This document shows, piece by piece, positions 53,788 to 62,150 of a DNA stretch of 64,000 nt (the stretch's first letter is position 1; every line of letters begins with the position of its first letter). This DNA comes from Chloroflexota bacterium (GTDB lineage: Bacteria; Chloroflexota; Dehalococcoidia; UBA2247; RBG-13-53-26), in assembly GCA_016875915.1 (NCBI GenBank), contig VGOM01000006.1:1-64000 (forward strand). Direction: 5' to 3'. The notes beneath the pieces are model-generated. The model was not told where the DNA came from and made no database searches. It saw only the letters and a list, made by a program, of their open reading frames with translations. Position numbers and translations under genes: made by a program.

Positions 53788-55968
53788 ATGACCGACCTGC
53801 TCCATCCATACACTCACCTTTTCTCGCCCATCCAGGTGAACTCCGTCAAGATCAAGAATCGCATCGTCATGGGTCCCATGGGGAACGTGGGCATGGCGGA
53901 TGAGACCGGCCGGCCGGGCAACAAGCTGATTCGCTACTACACCGAGCGCGCCAGGGGCGGCGCCGGCCTGATCACTTCCGGGCTGGTCCCGGTGAGCTAC
54001 AACGTGGAGCCCTCACTGACCGAACCGGGCGACCTGAGCGTCCTGCCCAGAATCGACCGCTCGAGGACCGTCTTCCCCGGCTGGCGGGTTCTGGCCGAAA
54101 GCATCCACGCCCACGGGGCGAAGTTCTTCATCCAGCTCAGCCCCGGCTTGGGCCGGGTGGGTTCGCCCGAGTGCCTGCTGAAGAAGTGGAGGCTGCCTGT
54201 CTCCGCTTCATGGAATCCCAACTTCTATCTGCCTGTGGTGCCCTGCCGCCCCCTGCGCGATGGCGAATGCCTGAAGATCATCAAGAACGCCGGCCAGGCT
54301 GCCGCCGATGCCAAGGCCCTGTTGATCGACGGGGTCTACCTCCACGGACACGAGGGATACCTGCTGGAGCAGCTGGTCAACCCGGCCTTCAACCGCCGTC
54401 GTTTCGGCCGCTTCGCCAAGTGGCAGGCCTTTGGAATCGAGCTGGTGAAGCACATCCGACAGCGCTGCGGCGACCAATACCCCATCATGTACCGCATCGA
54501 TCTGTCTCTGGCTTTGAACGAGACCTACGGCCAGCGGATGCGCCAGGTCAATCCTCTGAAGAGATTCAGCAGGGAGCGCACCGTTGAAATGACCCTGGAC
54601 TACATGGCCAATCTGGTCAAGGCCGGCGTGGACATGTTTGACGTCGATCTGGGCTGCTACGAGAACTGGTGGCTGCCGCATCCGCCGACGTTCATGCCGC
54701 CGGGATGCTACCTGCCCCTGGCCAGGCTGGTGAAGGAGCACCTGGCAGGACAGAATATCACCTCAAACGCGGGGCTGCCCGTGCCGGTCGTAGCCGTGGG
54801 CAAGCTGGGCTACCCCGATCTGGCCGAGCGCGCCCTCCGCGAAGGGATGTGCGACATGATCATGCTGGCCCGGCCTTTGCTGGCCGATCCAGAGTGGCCA
54901 AACAAAGCCTTTGCCGGCCGCGTGCGTGACATCCGGCCCTGCATCGGCGATCAGGAGGCCTGCATCAATGAGTTCTTGGAAGGCGGCCATCCCCAGTGCA
55001 CCGTGAACCCGCGCGCGGGGTTTGAGGACGTCTTCCCGGCGGCACCGTCACCGGCAGCAGAGGCGAAGAGGGTGGCCGTCGTCGGCGCCGGACCGGCCGG
55101 GATGATCTGTGCCTGCACTGCCGCCCGGCGGGGGCACCGGGTCGTTCTGTTCGAGAAGGCCGACAGACCAGGAGGCCAACTCATCCCTGCTTCTGCACCG
55201 CTGGCGAAGCACGACCTGGCCAACTACCTGGGTTATCTTGAACGCCTGATGGAGCAGACCAGCAAGGACTGCCATCTCACGCCGCGCTTCGGACTGGAGG
55301 CCACGCCGGGTCTGCTCAGGTCTGAAGGCTTCGAGGCCGTGGTCATCTGCACCGGCGCCCGGCCGACCAGGCCGGCGGTGGAAGGAGCTGGCCTGCCACA
55401 CGTGATCCACGCTGTCGACCTGCTGCGCCGGCCCTCGCTGGCTGAGAAATCGCACAGGGTCGCAGTTGTCGGCGGCGGGCCGGAGGGTTGCGAGACTGCC
55501 GCTATGCTGGCCGGCCAGATGGGCAAGCAGGTCACTGTGATAGAGATTCTGCCGCATTTCATGAAAGGGGTATGCACCGCCACGCGCGGCTACCTGATTC
55601 ACTACATGGAACTGGCTGGCGTGAGACTGCTCAATTGCACCATTCTGAAGAGCATCACCCCAACCTCGGTCAAGGTGGTCAGAAACGTCTCACCTAGCGT
55701 GCCCGACCCCTACAACACCTGGACCCCTCTGCTGCCGGATAACGTCAAGAATCCGCTCGCCAGGAAGATCGGATTGAAGCAGCAGGAGACTGACATCGAG
55801 TCCGATCTTGTGGTCCTTGCTGTCGGGTTCAGGCCGGATGACGGCCTCTATGAAGCCTGCGTGTGCGAACGCGTGGCGCCTGACATCCGCAACATCGGTG
55901 ATTCCTTCTCCGTGGGACGCGTCTTCGAGGCCACCAAGGCCGGATACGCCGCAGGCATCGGCCTGTAG
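53788..55968 (+). CDS. Old-Yellow-Enzyme/FadH-type NADH:flavin oxidoreductase with altered Fe-S site
   Basis: A 726-aa two-domain reductase. The FMN barrel starts LFSPIQVNSVKIKNRIVMGPMGN and the FAD/NAD(P) part has VAVVGAGPAGMICACTAARRG and VAVVGGGPEGCETAAMLAG. Between them the [4Fe-4S] motif, normally CIGCNQxC...C as in FadH, reads CIGDQEACINEF...PQC: the second Cys is Asp. The ATG at 53788 has CTGGAGGAC upstream and starts at the family N-terminus; the in-frame extension is not family-like. Reaction is likely reduction of an enoyl or nitro or amine substrate, not fixed by sequence. Confidence 0.87.
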   Translation: MTDLLHPYTHLFSPIQVNSVKIKNRIVMGPMGNVGMADETGRPGNKLIRYYTERARGGAGLITSGLVPVSYNVEPSLTEPGDLSVLPRIDRSRTVFPGWRVLAESIHAHGAKFFIQLSPGLGRVGSPECLLKKWRLPVSASWNPNFYLPVVPCRPLRDGECLKIIKNAGQAAADAKALLIDGVYLHGHEGYLLEQLVNPAFNRRRFGRFAKWQAFGIELVKHIRQRCGDQYPIMYRIDLSLALNETYGQRMRQVNPLKRFSRERTVEMTLDYMANLVKAGVDMFDVDLGCYENWWLPHPPTFMPPGCYLPLARLVKEHLAGQNITSNAGLPVPVVAVGKLGYPDLAERALREGMCDMIMLARPLLADPEWPNKAFAGRVRDIRPCIGDQEACINEFLEGGHPQCTVNPRAGFEDVFPAAPSPAAEAKRVAVVGAGPAGMICACTAARRGHRVVLFEKADRPGGQLIPASAPLAKHDLANYLGYLERLMEQTSKDCHLTPRFGLEATPGLLRSEGFEAVVICTGARPTRPAVEGAGLPHVIHAVDLLRRPSLAEKSHRVAVVGGGPEGCETAAMLAGQMGKQVTVIEILPHFMKGVCTATRGYLIHYMELAGVRLLNCTILKSITPTSVKVVRNVSPSVPDPYNTWTPLLPDNVKNPLARKIGLKQQETDIESDLVVLAVGFRPDDGLYEACVCERVAPDIRNIGDSFSVGRVFEATKAGYAAGIGL

Positions 55969-55991
55969 TCGGGGGAATCCACCAAACAAGA

Positions 55992-56017
55992 AAGCCTACC
56001 CTGGTCAGGGTAGGCTT
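55992..56017. terminator. Bidirectional terminator hairpin
   Basis: AAGCCTACCC (55992-56001) pairs with GGGTAGGCTT (56008-56017) around TGGTCA. It lies between the reductase gene (plus) and a small basic gene (minus) whose ends face each other. Confidence 0.75.
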
Positions 56018-56039
56018 ATCCTGCAAATGGCGGGCTGTT

Positions 56040-56144
56040 CTACTTCTTGGCCTTCTTGGCCGTTGCCTTGGTAGCCTTGGCCTTGGGGGCCTTCTTGGCT
56101 ACAGCCTTCGCCTTGGGTTTCGCTGTCTTTGCCTTCGTCGCCAT
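56040..56144 (-). CDS. Tiny Lys/Ala-rich histone-like protein (34 aa)
   Basis: The product is MATKAKTAKPKAKAVAKK followed by more Ala-Lys-Thr-Pro repeats, ending AKKAKK; about two-fifths of residues are Lys. It resembles the tails of histone H1-like or HU-type bacterial proteins and likely binds nucleic acid. The start at 56144 has a perfect AAAGGAGGTG upstream, so it is probably well translated. A longer reading to 56240 would not have this. Confidence 0.65.
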   Translation of the reverse strand: MATKAKTAKPKAKAVAKKAPKAKATKATAKKAKK

Positions 56145-56511
56145 GCTCGTAACACCTCCTTTCGCCACGCGGTACAACGCCCGGTCGCTCACATGCTGAG
56201 CAACCTGTATCGCTCTCCGCTCATCGCGGGTACCGCTCAACCATCACAAGGATAGAATTGTGCATAGCGAGCGCAGCATCGTAAAGGCCCAAATGGCCCG
56301 ATATTCCGACCCAAAGCGCTCAAATTGCCGACAGATCCTTGAAGCGAAGGGTGAAGCCGCCGCCGGCCGGCATCTGATGAGGATCACGAAGGATCGTTCC
56401 CGCAGGAGACTGCGGTCACATACGCGCACCGTCGGCTGGTGTAGATTGGCCGTTGTGGGGTCTTTGATGAAGGCGCTCAACGGGCAAGGAGCAGACAGGG
56501 GGAGTCCGACG
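56145..56511. other. Intergenic stretch, nothing recognised
   Basis: About 370 bases between the tiny Lys-rich gene and a small zinc-finger gene. It should hold the leader and promoter of the former and the promoter of the latter, but I see no clear -35/-10 pair. A 126-codon plus-strand frame from 56260 has a protein-like end only from 56512. Confidence 0.4.
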
Positions 56512-56640
56512 ATGGGAGCGATGGCCAGGTGTTCGTACTGCAGGCGGGTGCCGCGCTACAAGGCGGGCGAGGTGTACCTGTGCAGCTATCACGCCAGGTA
56601 CAAGAGGCCGGGTGGGCTGCTGCCGATGAGGATCTGGTGA
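56512..56640 (+). CDS. Small zinc-finger-like protein (42 aa), tentative
   Basis: MGAMARCSYCRRVPRYKAG followed by EVYLCSYHARYKRPGG contains CxxC and CxxH, enough to hold one zinc. Basic residues follow, as in small ribosome- or nucleic-acid-binding proteins. GGGGGAGTCCGACG precedes the ATG at 56512. No family recognised. Confidence 0.5.
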   Translation: MGAMARCSYCRRVPRYKAGEVYLCSYHARYKRPGGLLPMRIW

Positions 56641-56679
56641 CGGGCAGGTTGTCAGCCCCGGCATGCCTCAGAAACAAGA

Positions 56680-56707
56680 AAGCTCGTCTACTCCTCGTAG
56701 CGAGCTT
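56680..56707 (+). terminator. Terminator-like hairpin
   Basis: AAGCTCG (56680-56686) and CGAGCTT (56701-56707) with an inner CTAC/GTAG stem and TCCTC loop; one T bulges. Confidence 0.55.
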
Positions 56708-56795
56708 ACTTGCTCAGAAAGGGGGGTGAACCCTCCTGATCCCAGAACAACTACCTCACTACCCCCCCCTCATACCCCAACGAAAAGTTACATCC

Positions 56796-56819
56796 AGGGT
56801 TATCCTATGAGATAACCCT
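56796..56819. promoter_or_regulatory. Perfect inverted repeat of unknown role
   Basis: AGGGTTATC (56796-56804) and GATAACCCT (56811-56819) are perfect inverted copies around CTATGA. It lies after the MarR gene (minus) in an A+T-richer gap. No T-run follows on either strand, so an operator or an RNA stem is as likely as a terminator. Confidence 0.4.
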
Positions 56820-56938
56820 ATAGTGGACTGTATAACGTTTCCCCGCGGTTTGTCAAGCCCTAAATGACCGTCGTGCGCAAAATGTGACATTTATGTAATA
56901 CTCTGCGCCTGGATACCGTCGCGCCGCAGGTCTATGAT

Positions 56939-57409
56939 CTAGTCGTATGGAGTAGGCTGCATCTCCCGGATTATCTCCACCGCCCTGGCGCGGAGCTTCT
57001 CCAGGGAGGTTCCCAGCACCTCCATCTCTTCATCTGAGAGGCATGAGGTGATGCTGGTGGTCACCTTGGCGGCCCACTGACGCTTGAAGGTCTGCTCACC
57101 CTTCCTGGTTATGGAGATGCGGACCAGATTCCTCTGCTCCAGGTCCTTGGTCCTCTCGATCAAGCCCTGCTTCTCCATGCGTTGGAGCAGAGCCGACATG
57201 GAATGCGGCTCCCTGTAGAGAGTCCGGGCCAGTTGGGTCGGGGTCACCGGTCTGGTGGCCGTCTTGAGTATCATCAGCACCCCGGCTTGAATGGGGGTGA
57301 TGCCCACTTTGGCCAACTCCAGCTCTCTGGCCCTCTGAACCACGGTCGCCGTGGCAAACAGCCTGACCCACATCCTCTCATTCCTGCTCAGTTCCAGTGC
57401 TTGTTTCAT
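56939..57409 (-). CDS. MarR-family transcriptional regulator
   Basis: A 156-aa winged-helix regulator. VGITPIQAGVLMILKTATRPVTPTQLARTLYREPHSMSALLQRMEKQGLIERTKDLEQRNLVRISITRKGEQ gives the helix-turn-helix and wing in MarR order; flanking helices form the dimer. Family members usually repress their own and neighbouring genes until a phenolic or oxidant ligand binds. The glyoxalase-type gene upstream is a candidate target. A palindrome AGGATATCCT about 90 bases upstream may be its operator. Confidence 0.9.
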   Translation of the reverse strand: MKQALELSRNERMWVRLFATATVVQRARELELAKVGITPIQAGVLMILKTATRPVTPTQLARTLYREPHSMSALLQRMEKQGLIERTKDLEQRNLVRISITRKGEQTFKRQWAAKVTTSITSCLSDEEMEVLGTSLEKLRARAVEIIREMQPTPYD

Positions 57410-57499
57410 CGATACTGACCGCCTCTCATTTCCAGAGCCTCCCGCAGCTGTCTGTCTGTTTCAGCCACGATATCCGTGCAGCAACTGTGATTTCTTATA

Positions 57500-57509
57500 A
57501 GGATATCCT
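57500..57509. promoter_or_regulatory. Palindrome AGGATATCCT upstream of the MarR gene
   Basis: A perfect 10-base palindrome between TTATA and CTAAG, in the region where the MarR gene promoter is expected (minus strand). Could be the regulator's own operator. Confidence 0.35.
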
Positions 57510-57677
57510 CTAAGTAGATCCAGCGTACGATAGCACGGCGCGGGACAGGTTGTCAACCGGCGGATGGGGAAGCACCGAGATGGTGCAGTGGTACACGAGG
57601 CCAGTGGCGTCCGAAGACAGCTTGAAGTGGTAGAAGGCACCTCCGAGGGGAGCCCATCTGCAGAAGCCCGACCGAGA

Positions 57678-58145
57678 TCACGACAAGGGACTTTCGAAGA
57701 GCTCAAGGCGGAAGCCGACTATCTCCTCGCTGCCTACCATGTACACCGGGGCTGCATCTCCCCGTACGTTGTTGGCCCCAAAGAGCTTGCCCCAGTCCAG
57801 GGGAAAGGTGAACAGTGTCGGCGCGCCCTCCCTGGCGAGAACCTCCGATGTCTCCGTGACGTTGTCCACCTGAAAGGTCAGGTTATGGACGCCTGGGCCT
57901 TTCCTGCGAAGGTGTTCCGCCCACACATCGTTCCCCTCAGACAATGGCTCGATGAACTGAAGCACAACATTCCCAAGCTGGACATGCTCTACCTTCAGCA
58001 AGCCAAGGGCCGTCTCATTGAGCAGCCTGACAAGGTCTGCCTCTGTTTTCTTGGCTCCGAAGACTCTCTCTAGGAAATCAGCGGCCGCATTGGCGTCTCT
58101 CACCACAATCTCGATATGAACCAGCGGCGACACGTTCACTGACAT
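57678..58145 (-). CDS. VOC-superfamily (glyoxalase-like) protein
   Basis: A 155-aa protein. SPLVHIEIVVRDANAAADFLERVFGAKK and VHNLTFQVDNVTETSEVLAREG are the two beta-alpha-beta-beta-beta halves, and VYMVGSEEIVGFRLELFE closes with a Glu ligand. It resembles methylmalonyl-CoA epimerase-like and glyoxalase-like members; His, Glu and the second His at HNLTF are probable metal ligands. TGGAGGTGGAGT precedes the ATG at 58145. Confidence 0.85.
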   Translation of the reverse strand: MSVNVSPLVHIEIVVRDANAAADFLERVFGAKKTEADLVRLLNETALGLLKVEHVQLGNVVLQFIEPLSEGNDVWAEHLRRKGPGVHNLTFQVDNVTETSEVLAREGAPTLFTFPLDWGKLFGANNVRGDAAPVYMVGSEEIVGFRLELFESPLS

Positions 58146-58419
58146 ACTCCACCTCCATAAATACACTGGCGCTGGTCGCTGCGACAAGATGCGCAGCCGG
58201 CCCTCGCCTCTGACAGTATCAACGATCACCGTCGGGTGTCACCTCGGCTTGCATACGAGGGGACTGTCCCCAGAGGCTTCCGCTCGCGTTGTGTGTGCCA
58301 GGAGTCCGTCCCCACTCACGTGTGGATGGTTGCCGAAACCTCGCAGTTGAGAATCTGGGGCAGAAGGGGCAGCCAAGGTTCGTTGAGCAATCAACCAGCG
58401 CTGATGCTCACAGCGGGAA

Positions 58420-58492
58420 TGCCCTCAAGGGAATTCGAATCCCTGTTTTCGGCTTGAAAGGCCGGCGTCCTAGTCCACTAGACGATGAGGGC
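58420..58492 (-). tRNA. tRNA-Glu(UUC)
   Basis: Minus strand. Acceptor GCCCTCA pairs with TGAGGGC, D-arm GTCTAGTGGACTAGGAC, anticodon loop CTTTCAA (UUC) on stem CCGGC/GCCGA-like, T-arm CAGGGATTCGAATCCCTTG-like. No CCA is encoded. Confidence 0.95.
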
Positions 58493-58536
58493 ACCAACGT
58501 GATGAGTATACAATGGCCGTGCCCGGATCACAATCG

Positions 58537-59577
58537 TCACGGGTACACGGGGAGGGCCTGCAGACCCGTGGTCTCCGGGAAGCCCAGCATGAGGTTCATA
58601 TTCTGGATGGCCTGCCCGGCACCGCCCTTGACCAGGTTGTCGATGCAGCTGATCACGATCAACCTGTCGGCTCTCGGGTCAACAGCCGGGTAGAGGAGAC
58701 AGAGGTTGCTGCCCCAGGTCTGCTTGGTCTGCGGCGGGGCATCCACGATCTTGACGAAGGGCTCGTCTTTGTAGAACTCCCGGTAGAAATGCAGCAGTTC
58801 GGCCGTGCCCTGCTGCCCACCGGCAATCCTGCCCTTCACCAGCGGGGCATAGCAGGAGCTGAGGATGCCCCGGGTCATGGGCACCAGGTGGGGCACGAAG
58901 GTGACCGAGACCGGCCCTCCGGTATGAAACGCGCCCAGTTCCTGAATGATCTCGGGTAGATGGCGGTGCCCTTCCAGGGCGTAGGCAGCGACGCTCTCGT
59001 TGACCTCGGCGTAGTGCGTTCCCAGGCTGGGAGACCTGCCGGCCCCCGAGACTCCCGACTTGCTGTCAACAACGACATCAGGGCCGATGAGCCCCGCCTT
59101 CAGCGCCGGGGCCAGGGCCAGGACGGCACTTGTGGGGTAACAGCCGGGATTGGCCACCAGCGATGCCGCCGCCACCTCGGAACGGCGGAGCTCGGTCAGG
59201 CCGTAGACCGCGGCGGGCAGTAGCTCCGGCGCGGGATGGGTGAAATCGTACCAGCGGGGGTATTCGGCCGCATCCTTGAGCCGGAAGTCGGCGCTGAGGT
59301 CGACCACCTTGATCCCCTTCCTGACCAGAGGGGCACAGGCGTCGGCGCTGGCCTTGTGAGGCAGCGATGAGAAGACCAGGTCCGCCTCTCCGTGTTCCGC
59401 CTCGATGGTGAGGTCGATGTCGGACAGATGAGGCATGACCTTGCCCAGCTTCTTGCCGGCCTCGCTGCGGCCGGTGACCGAGACGATCCGCACGCCGGGA
59501 TGGCCGTGGAGAAGCCGGGCTACCTCGGCGCCGATGTAGCCGGTGACGTTGATGATGGCCACTCTATACTGCTTCAT
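58537..59577 (-). CDS. argC: N-acetyl-gamma-glutamyl-phosphate reductase
   Basis: A 346-aa NADP-dependent enzyme of arginine biosynthesis. INVTGYIGAEVARLL is the nucleotide-binding loop (the family usually has GASGY), NPGCYPT holds the catalytic Cys, and EGHRHLPEI the catalytic His. KSGVSGAGR and VPHLVPMTRGI are also typical. The ATG at 59577 has GAGGGAAAGAGCAG upstream. Other arg genes are not in the window. The next gene upstream is nth. Confidence 0.94.
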   Translation of the reverse strand: MKQYRVAIINVTGYIGAEVARLLHGHPGVRIVSVTGRSEAGKKLGKVMPHLSDIDLTIEAEHGEADLVFSSLPHKASADACAPLVRKGIKVVDLSADFRLKDAAEYPRWYDFTHPAPELLPAAVYGLTELRRSEVAAASLVANPGCYPTSAVLALAPALKAGLIGPDVVVDSKSGVSGAGRSPSLGTHYAEVNESVAAYALEGHRHLPEIIQELGAFHTGGPVSVTFVPHLVPMTRGILSSCYAPLVKGRIAGGQQGTAELLHFYREFYKDEPFVKIVDAPPQTKQTWGSNLCLLYPAVDPRADRLIVISCIDNLVKGGAGQAIQNMNLMLGFPETTGLQALPVYP

Positions 59578-59635
59578 CTGCTCTTTCCCTCTGCATTCCG
59601 CCCTCTTCCGGAATCCGTCGCGGGCATAGAGGATT

Positions 59636-60331
59636 CTAGCGCCTGCGCCTGGACACGGGCAACCCCGATGATGGCCGTCGCCTCCGGGGCTCCATGCGGC
59701 TGGGGCAGAGTTCCGCCAGGACGCAGTGGCCGCAGCCGGGCCGCTGTGCCCGGCAGACCTTCCGGCCATGCTCCACCATGTGGACGTGGAACTCGTAGAC
59801 CCGGCCCGCCGGGACGAGTTGCTGCAGGACTTCGTGGGCCCGGTCTGCCGAGACACCCGGCTGCAGCAGGCCCAGCCTCCGGGCCACCCGGAAGACATGG
59901 GTATCCACGGGCAGTGCCGGCCTCCCCAGGGAGAAGAGCAGCACGCAGGCCGCAGTCTTGGGTCCCACACCGGGCAGCCGGCGGAGCCAGTCCCCGGCCT
60001 CCGGGAGGTGGAGTTCCTTCAGGAAATCCAGGTCGAAGTCCCCGCGCTCCCCTCTGATCTCCCGGAGGATGCTCTTGATGCGCCCGGCCTTGATGTCCGC
60101 CAGGCCGCCGGCTCTGATGGAGCGGGCAATATCTGCCGGAGAAGCCTCGGCCATGGCCTGCCAGCCGTCGAAGGCAGCCATGAGGGAGCGAAAGGCCCGC
60201 TCCGAGTTGACATCCGAGGTGTTCTGAGAGAGGACCGTGGCCACAAGGGTGGACATGGGGTCACCCCTGGACTTCCAGCGCCGCGGTCCGTACTCCTGCC
60301 TCAGGAGGCGGAGAACTTCATCTATCCGCAC
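59636..60331 (-). CDS. nth: Endonuclease III (DNA glycosylase/AP lyase)
   Basis: A 231-aa HhH-GPD enzyme. RLPGVGPKTAACVLL holds the hairpin and the catalytic Lys, VDTHVFRVARRLGL the catalytic Asp, and CRAQRPGCGHCVLAELC the four Cys of the [4Fe-4S] loop with normal spacing (6, 2, 5). The C-terminus is Arg-rich beyond the usual end. It removes oxidised pyrimidines. The gene overlaps the end of the upstream phosphatase gene by 14 bases. Confidence 0.93.
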   Translation of the reverse strand: MRIDEVLRLLRQEYGPRRWKSRGDPMSTLVATVLSQNTSDVNSERAFRSLMAAFDGWQAMAEASPADIARSIRAGGLADIKAGRIKSILREIRGERGDFDLDFLKELHLPEAGDWLRRLPGVGPKTAACVLLFSLGRPALPVDTHVFRVARRLGLLQPGVSADRAHEVLQQLVPAGRVYEFHVHMVEHGRKVCRAQRPGCGHCVLAELCPSRMEPRRRRPSSGLPVSRRRR

Positions 60332-60947
60332 CGGACTCCTTCAGGTGGCAGGTGTCGTTGAGCAGCACCACCAGGGGCGAGTCACTCTCGATGTCAACGA
60401 TGTTGATGGCGCAGAGTCCCTGCTGGATCTGCCAGAAGTGCGAGTTGTCCACTCCCAGAAGATGGCAGAGCAGGATTCTGCAGACCACCTTGTGCGAGAC
60501 CAGCACCACCGTCTGCTCCGGACGACTCGCCAGGACGGTCTCCACCGCAGCAGCGGCCCTGTTCCTGACCTGCTCCAGGCTCTCGCCGCCGGGGAAGGTG
60601 ACCTGGTGGGGGCTTCTCAGCCACAGCCCGTACAGCTCCGGGTCATCCGCCTCGGCCTCACTGAGGCTGAGTCCCTGCCACCTGCCGTAGTCGATGTCAA
60701 CAAGGCCGTCCAGGGGCTGGACCGGCAAGCCCCGGGGCCCGGCCAGGATCTCGGCCGTCCTCATGGCCCTCTTCAGGGGGCTGGCGTAGACCGCCCCTGC
60801 CGCCCATCTGTTGAGCCGGGCGGCCGTGGCAGCAGCCTGCCTCAACCCGGCTTCATCCAGGTCCAGGTCCGCTCTGCCCCTGAGCCTCTCTTCCTGCCCT
60901 TCGTTCCAGGCCGTGCGGCCGTGCCTGACTATGATGAGTCTCGTCAA
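60318..60947 (-). CDS. Histidine phosphatase family protein
   Basis: A 209-aa protein. LIIVRHGRTAWNEGQEERLRG carries the RHG phosphate-binding motif with catalytic His, YASPLKRAMRTAEIL the second Arg, and VVLVSHKVVCRILLCHLLG the second His. This is the phosphoglycerate mutase-like/CobC-like group; the substrate is open. Start is a TTG at 60947 with GGGAGGTGAC upstream; the next ATG further up would add residues without family character. Confidence 0.88.
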   Translation of the reverse strand: MTRLIIVRHGRTAWNEGQEERLRGRADLDLDEAGLRQAAATAARLNRWAAGAVYASPLKRAMRTAEILAGPRGLPVQPLDGLVDIDYGRWQGLSLSEAEADDPELYGLWLRSPHQVTFPGGESLEQVRNRAAAAVETVLASRPEQTVVLVSHKVVCRILLCHLLGVDNSHFWQIQQGLCAINIVDIESDSPLVVLLNDTCHLKESGADR

Positions 60948-61095
60948 GGAAGTCACCTCCCTGCCTGGCGGCTTCTGCCCGGCCACCGCTCTCCTCGCAG
61001 TGCCTCGGCCAGCAGCCATTCTACCAGATTCGAGTGGGGACTCAGCCGCCGGACCTGAGGACGGGGGGCAATCCACCGGGCTCGCTGGAAACAGA

Positions 61096-61119
61096 AAAGG
61101 CTGCACTGGTGCAGCCTTT
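61096..61119 (-). terminator. Terminator hairpin after the desulforedoxin-like genes
   Basis: AAAGGCTGCA (61096-61105) and TGCAGCCTTT (61110-61119) pair fully around CTGG, with T/A-rich flanks on the minus strand. Confidence 0.7.
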
Positions 61120-61181
61120 CTCGCTGAGAGCGCGTATCCGGGTCAGAGTTCAGAACGCCCGCGCCCTGCCCTCCAGCGTCG

Positions 61182-61325
61182 CTAGTCTGAAGAGGGCAGA
61201 GGCCTGGGCTGCTGCTCTGCCATTTCCTTCCCGCAGCAGACGATGGAACCGGCGCCCTGCTTGGTGCAGAGGACCTCGGTATTGCACACTTCGCAGCGGT
61301 ATCTCTTGCCTAGAGTGTTGGCCAT
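61182..61325 (-). CDS. Desulforedoxin-like iron protein (47 aa)
   Basis: MANTLGKRYRCEVCNTEVLC followed by TKQGAGSIVCCGKEM has CxxC and adjacent CC, the four ligands of the rubredoxin-like iron site of desulforedoxin and of the N-terminal domain of desulfoferrodoxin. A short Pro-rich tail follows. GAGGAGGTTGCG is the ribosome site, overlapping the upstream stop codon. Probably an electron carrier in oxidative-stress defence. Too short to be desulfoferrodoxin, whose second domain is missing. Confidence 0.85.
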   Translation of the reverse strand: MANTLGKRYRCEVCNTEVLCTKQGAGSIVCCGKEMAEQQPRPLPSSD

Positions 61326-61343
61326 GTCAGTTCGCAACCTCCT

Positions 61344-61463
61344 CTACTTCTTGATCTCCATGGGCTGCCCGCAGCACTGCACGGTGCCCTGTCCCCCGCG
61401 GGTGACGATGAACTCCGAGCCGCACTTGCTGCAGAAGTACCTCTTGCCTATCTGGTTTGCCAT
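61344..61463 (-). CDS. Desulforedoxin-like iron protein (39 aa)
   Basis: MANQIGKRYFCSKCGSEFIV followed by TRGGQGTVQCCGQPMEIKK is a second copy of the same fold, with the same CxxC and CC ligands, about as short as true desulforedoxin. AGGAGTTGAGTCG precedes the ATG. It is 18 bases ahead of its sibling; the two differ at about half of positions, so the duplication is old. Confidence 0.85.
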   Translation of the reverse strand: MANQIGKRYFCSKCGSEFIVTRGGQGTVQCCGQPMEIKK

Positions 61464-61496
61464 CGACTCAACTCCTTCTCAGAATAGTATCCCGGG

Positions 61497-62150
61497 CTAC
61501 TGCTCAAGCTTGAATTCCCACTGGCAGGCGATCTCGTCCGGGCTCTTGCGCGGTGGCAGCTTGAGCGGGGTGACCTTGATCTTGCGATTGACCAGATACC
61601 TCTCGATGATCCTCTTCTCGTTCACGTGACACACGTGGCGGATTCTCTCCGGCTCCTTGGCCTCGAAGAACTCCAGCGAGCGGCACCTAGGGATGGTCCA
61701 TATCACGTGGTTGGGATTGATCACCTTGGCCTCGGCGGGGAACAGCCCGCCGGTGGTGTTGTCCAGAGGCAACTGGAGGCACTTCAGGGAATCGAGCACG
61801 GTGTTCAGCTCTATGTTGGCCACCTTGGCGAACCTGGGGTTGACCCGCTCCCCGATGGTCTCCCAGGCCTGGGTCTCGCAATCGTTGGCCGCATCGACGC
61901 CGTACCTCTGCTTCACGGCGTTGTACCACGCCTCTGTCATGTGAAGCCAGCCGTACTGCCAGACATGCATCAGCTTCAGCAGGAACTCCTTGGAGAAATC
62001 CTCGAAGGTGAGGTTGGGGATGAACGGGCCAGTGTAGTCATTCATCTCCCTCTTCTTGGGCTTGGGCGCCGCCGCCTTCTTCACCGGCGCCCTGCGGGCA
62101 GTCCTGGCCTTTGGTGCGGCCGTCTTCTTCTTTGGCGTCTCCTTTGCCAT
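61497..62150 (-). CDS. DUF6125-like protein with basic N-terminus
   Basis: A 217-aa protein. The first ~35 residues are Lys/Ala/Pro/Arg-rich (MAKETPKKKTAAPKARTARR). The rest begins YTGPFIPNLTFEDFSKEFLLKLMHVWQYGW and ends RSLEFFEAKEPERIRHVCHVNEKRII...SPDEIACQWEFKL. The core matches proteins annotated DUF6125 in Chloroflexota, often thought related to thiazoline hydrolase-like folds; function unknown. The ATG at 62150 has GGAAAGGAAGG upstream. Confidence 0.7.
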   Translation of the reverse strand: MAKETPKKKTAAPKARTARRAPVKKAAAPKPKKREMNDYTGPFIPNLTFEDFSKEFLLKLMHVWQYGWLHMTEAWYNAVKQRYGVDAANDCETQAWETIGERVNPRFAKVANIELNTVLDSLKCLQLPLDNTTGGLFPAEAKVINPNHVIWTIPRCRSLEFFEAKEPERIRHVCHVNEKRIIERYLVNRKIKVTPLKLPPRKSPDEIACQWEFKLEQ

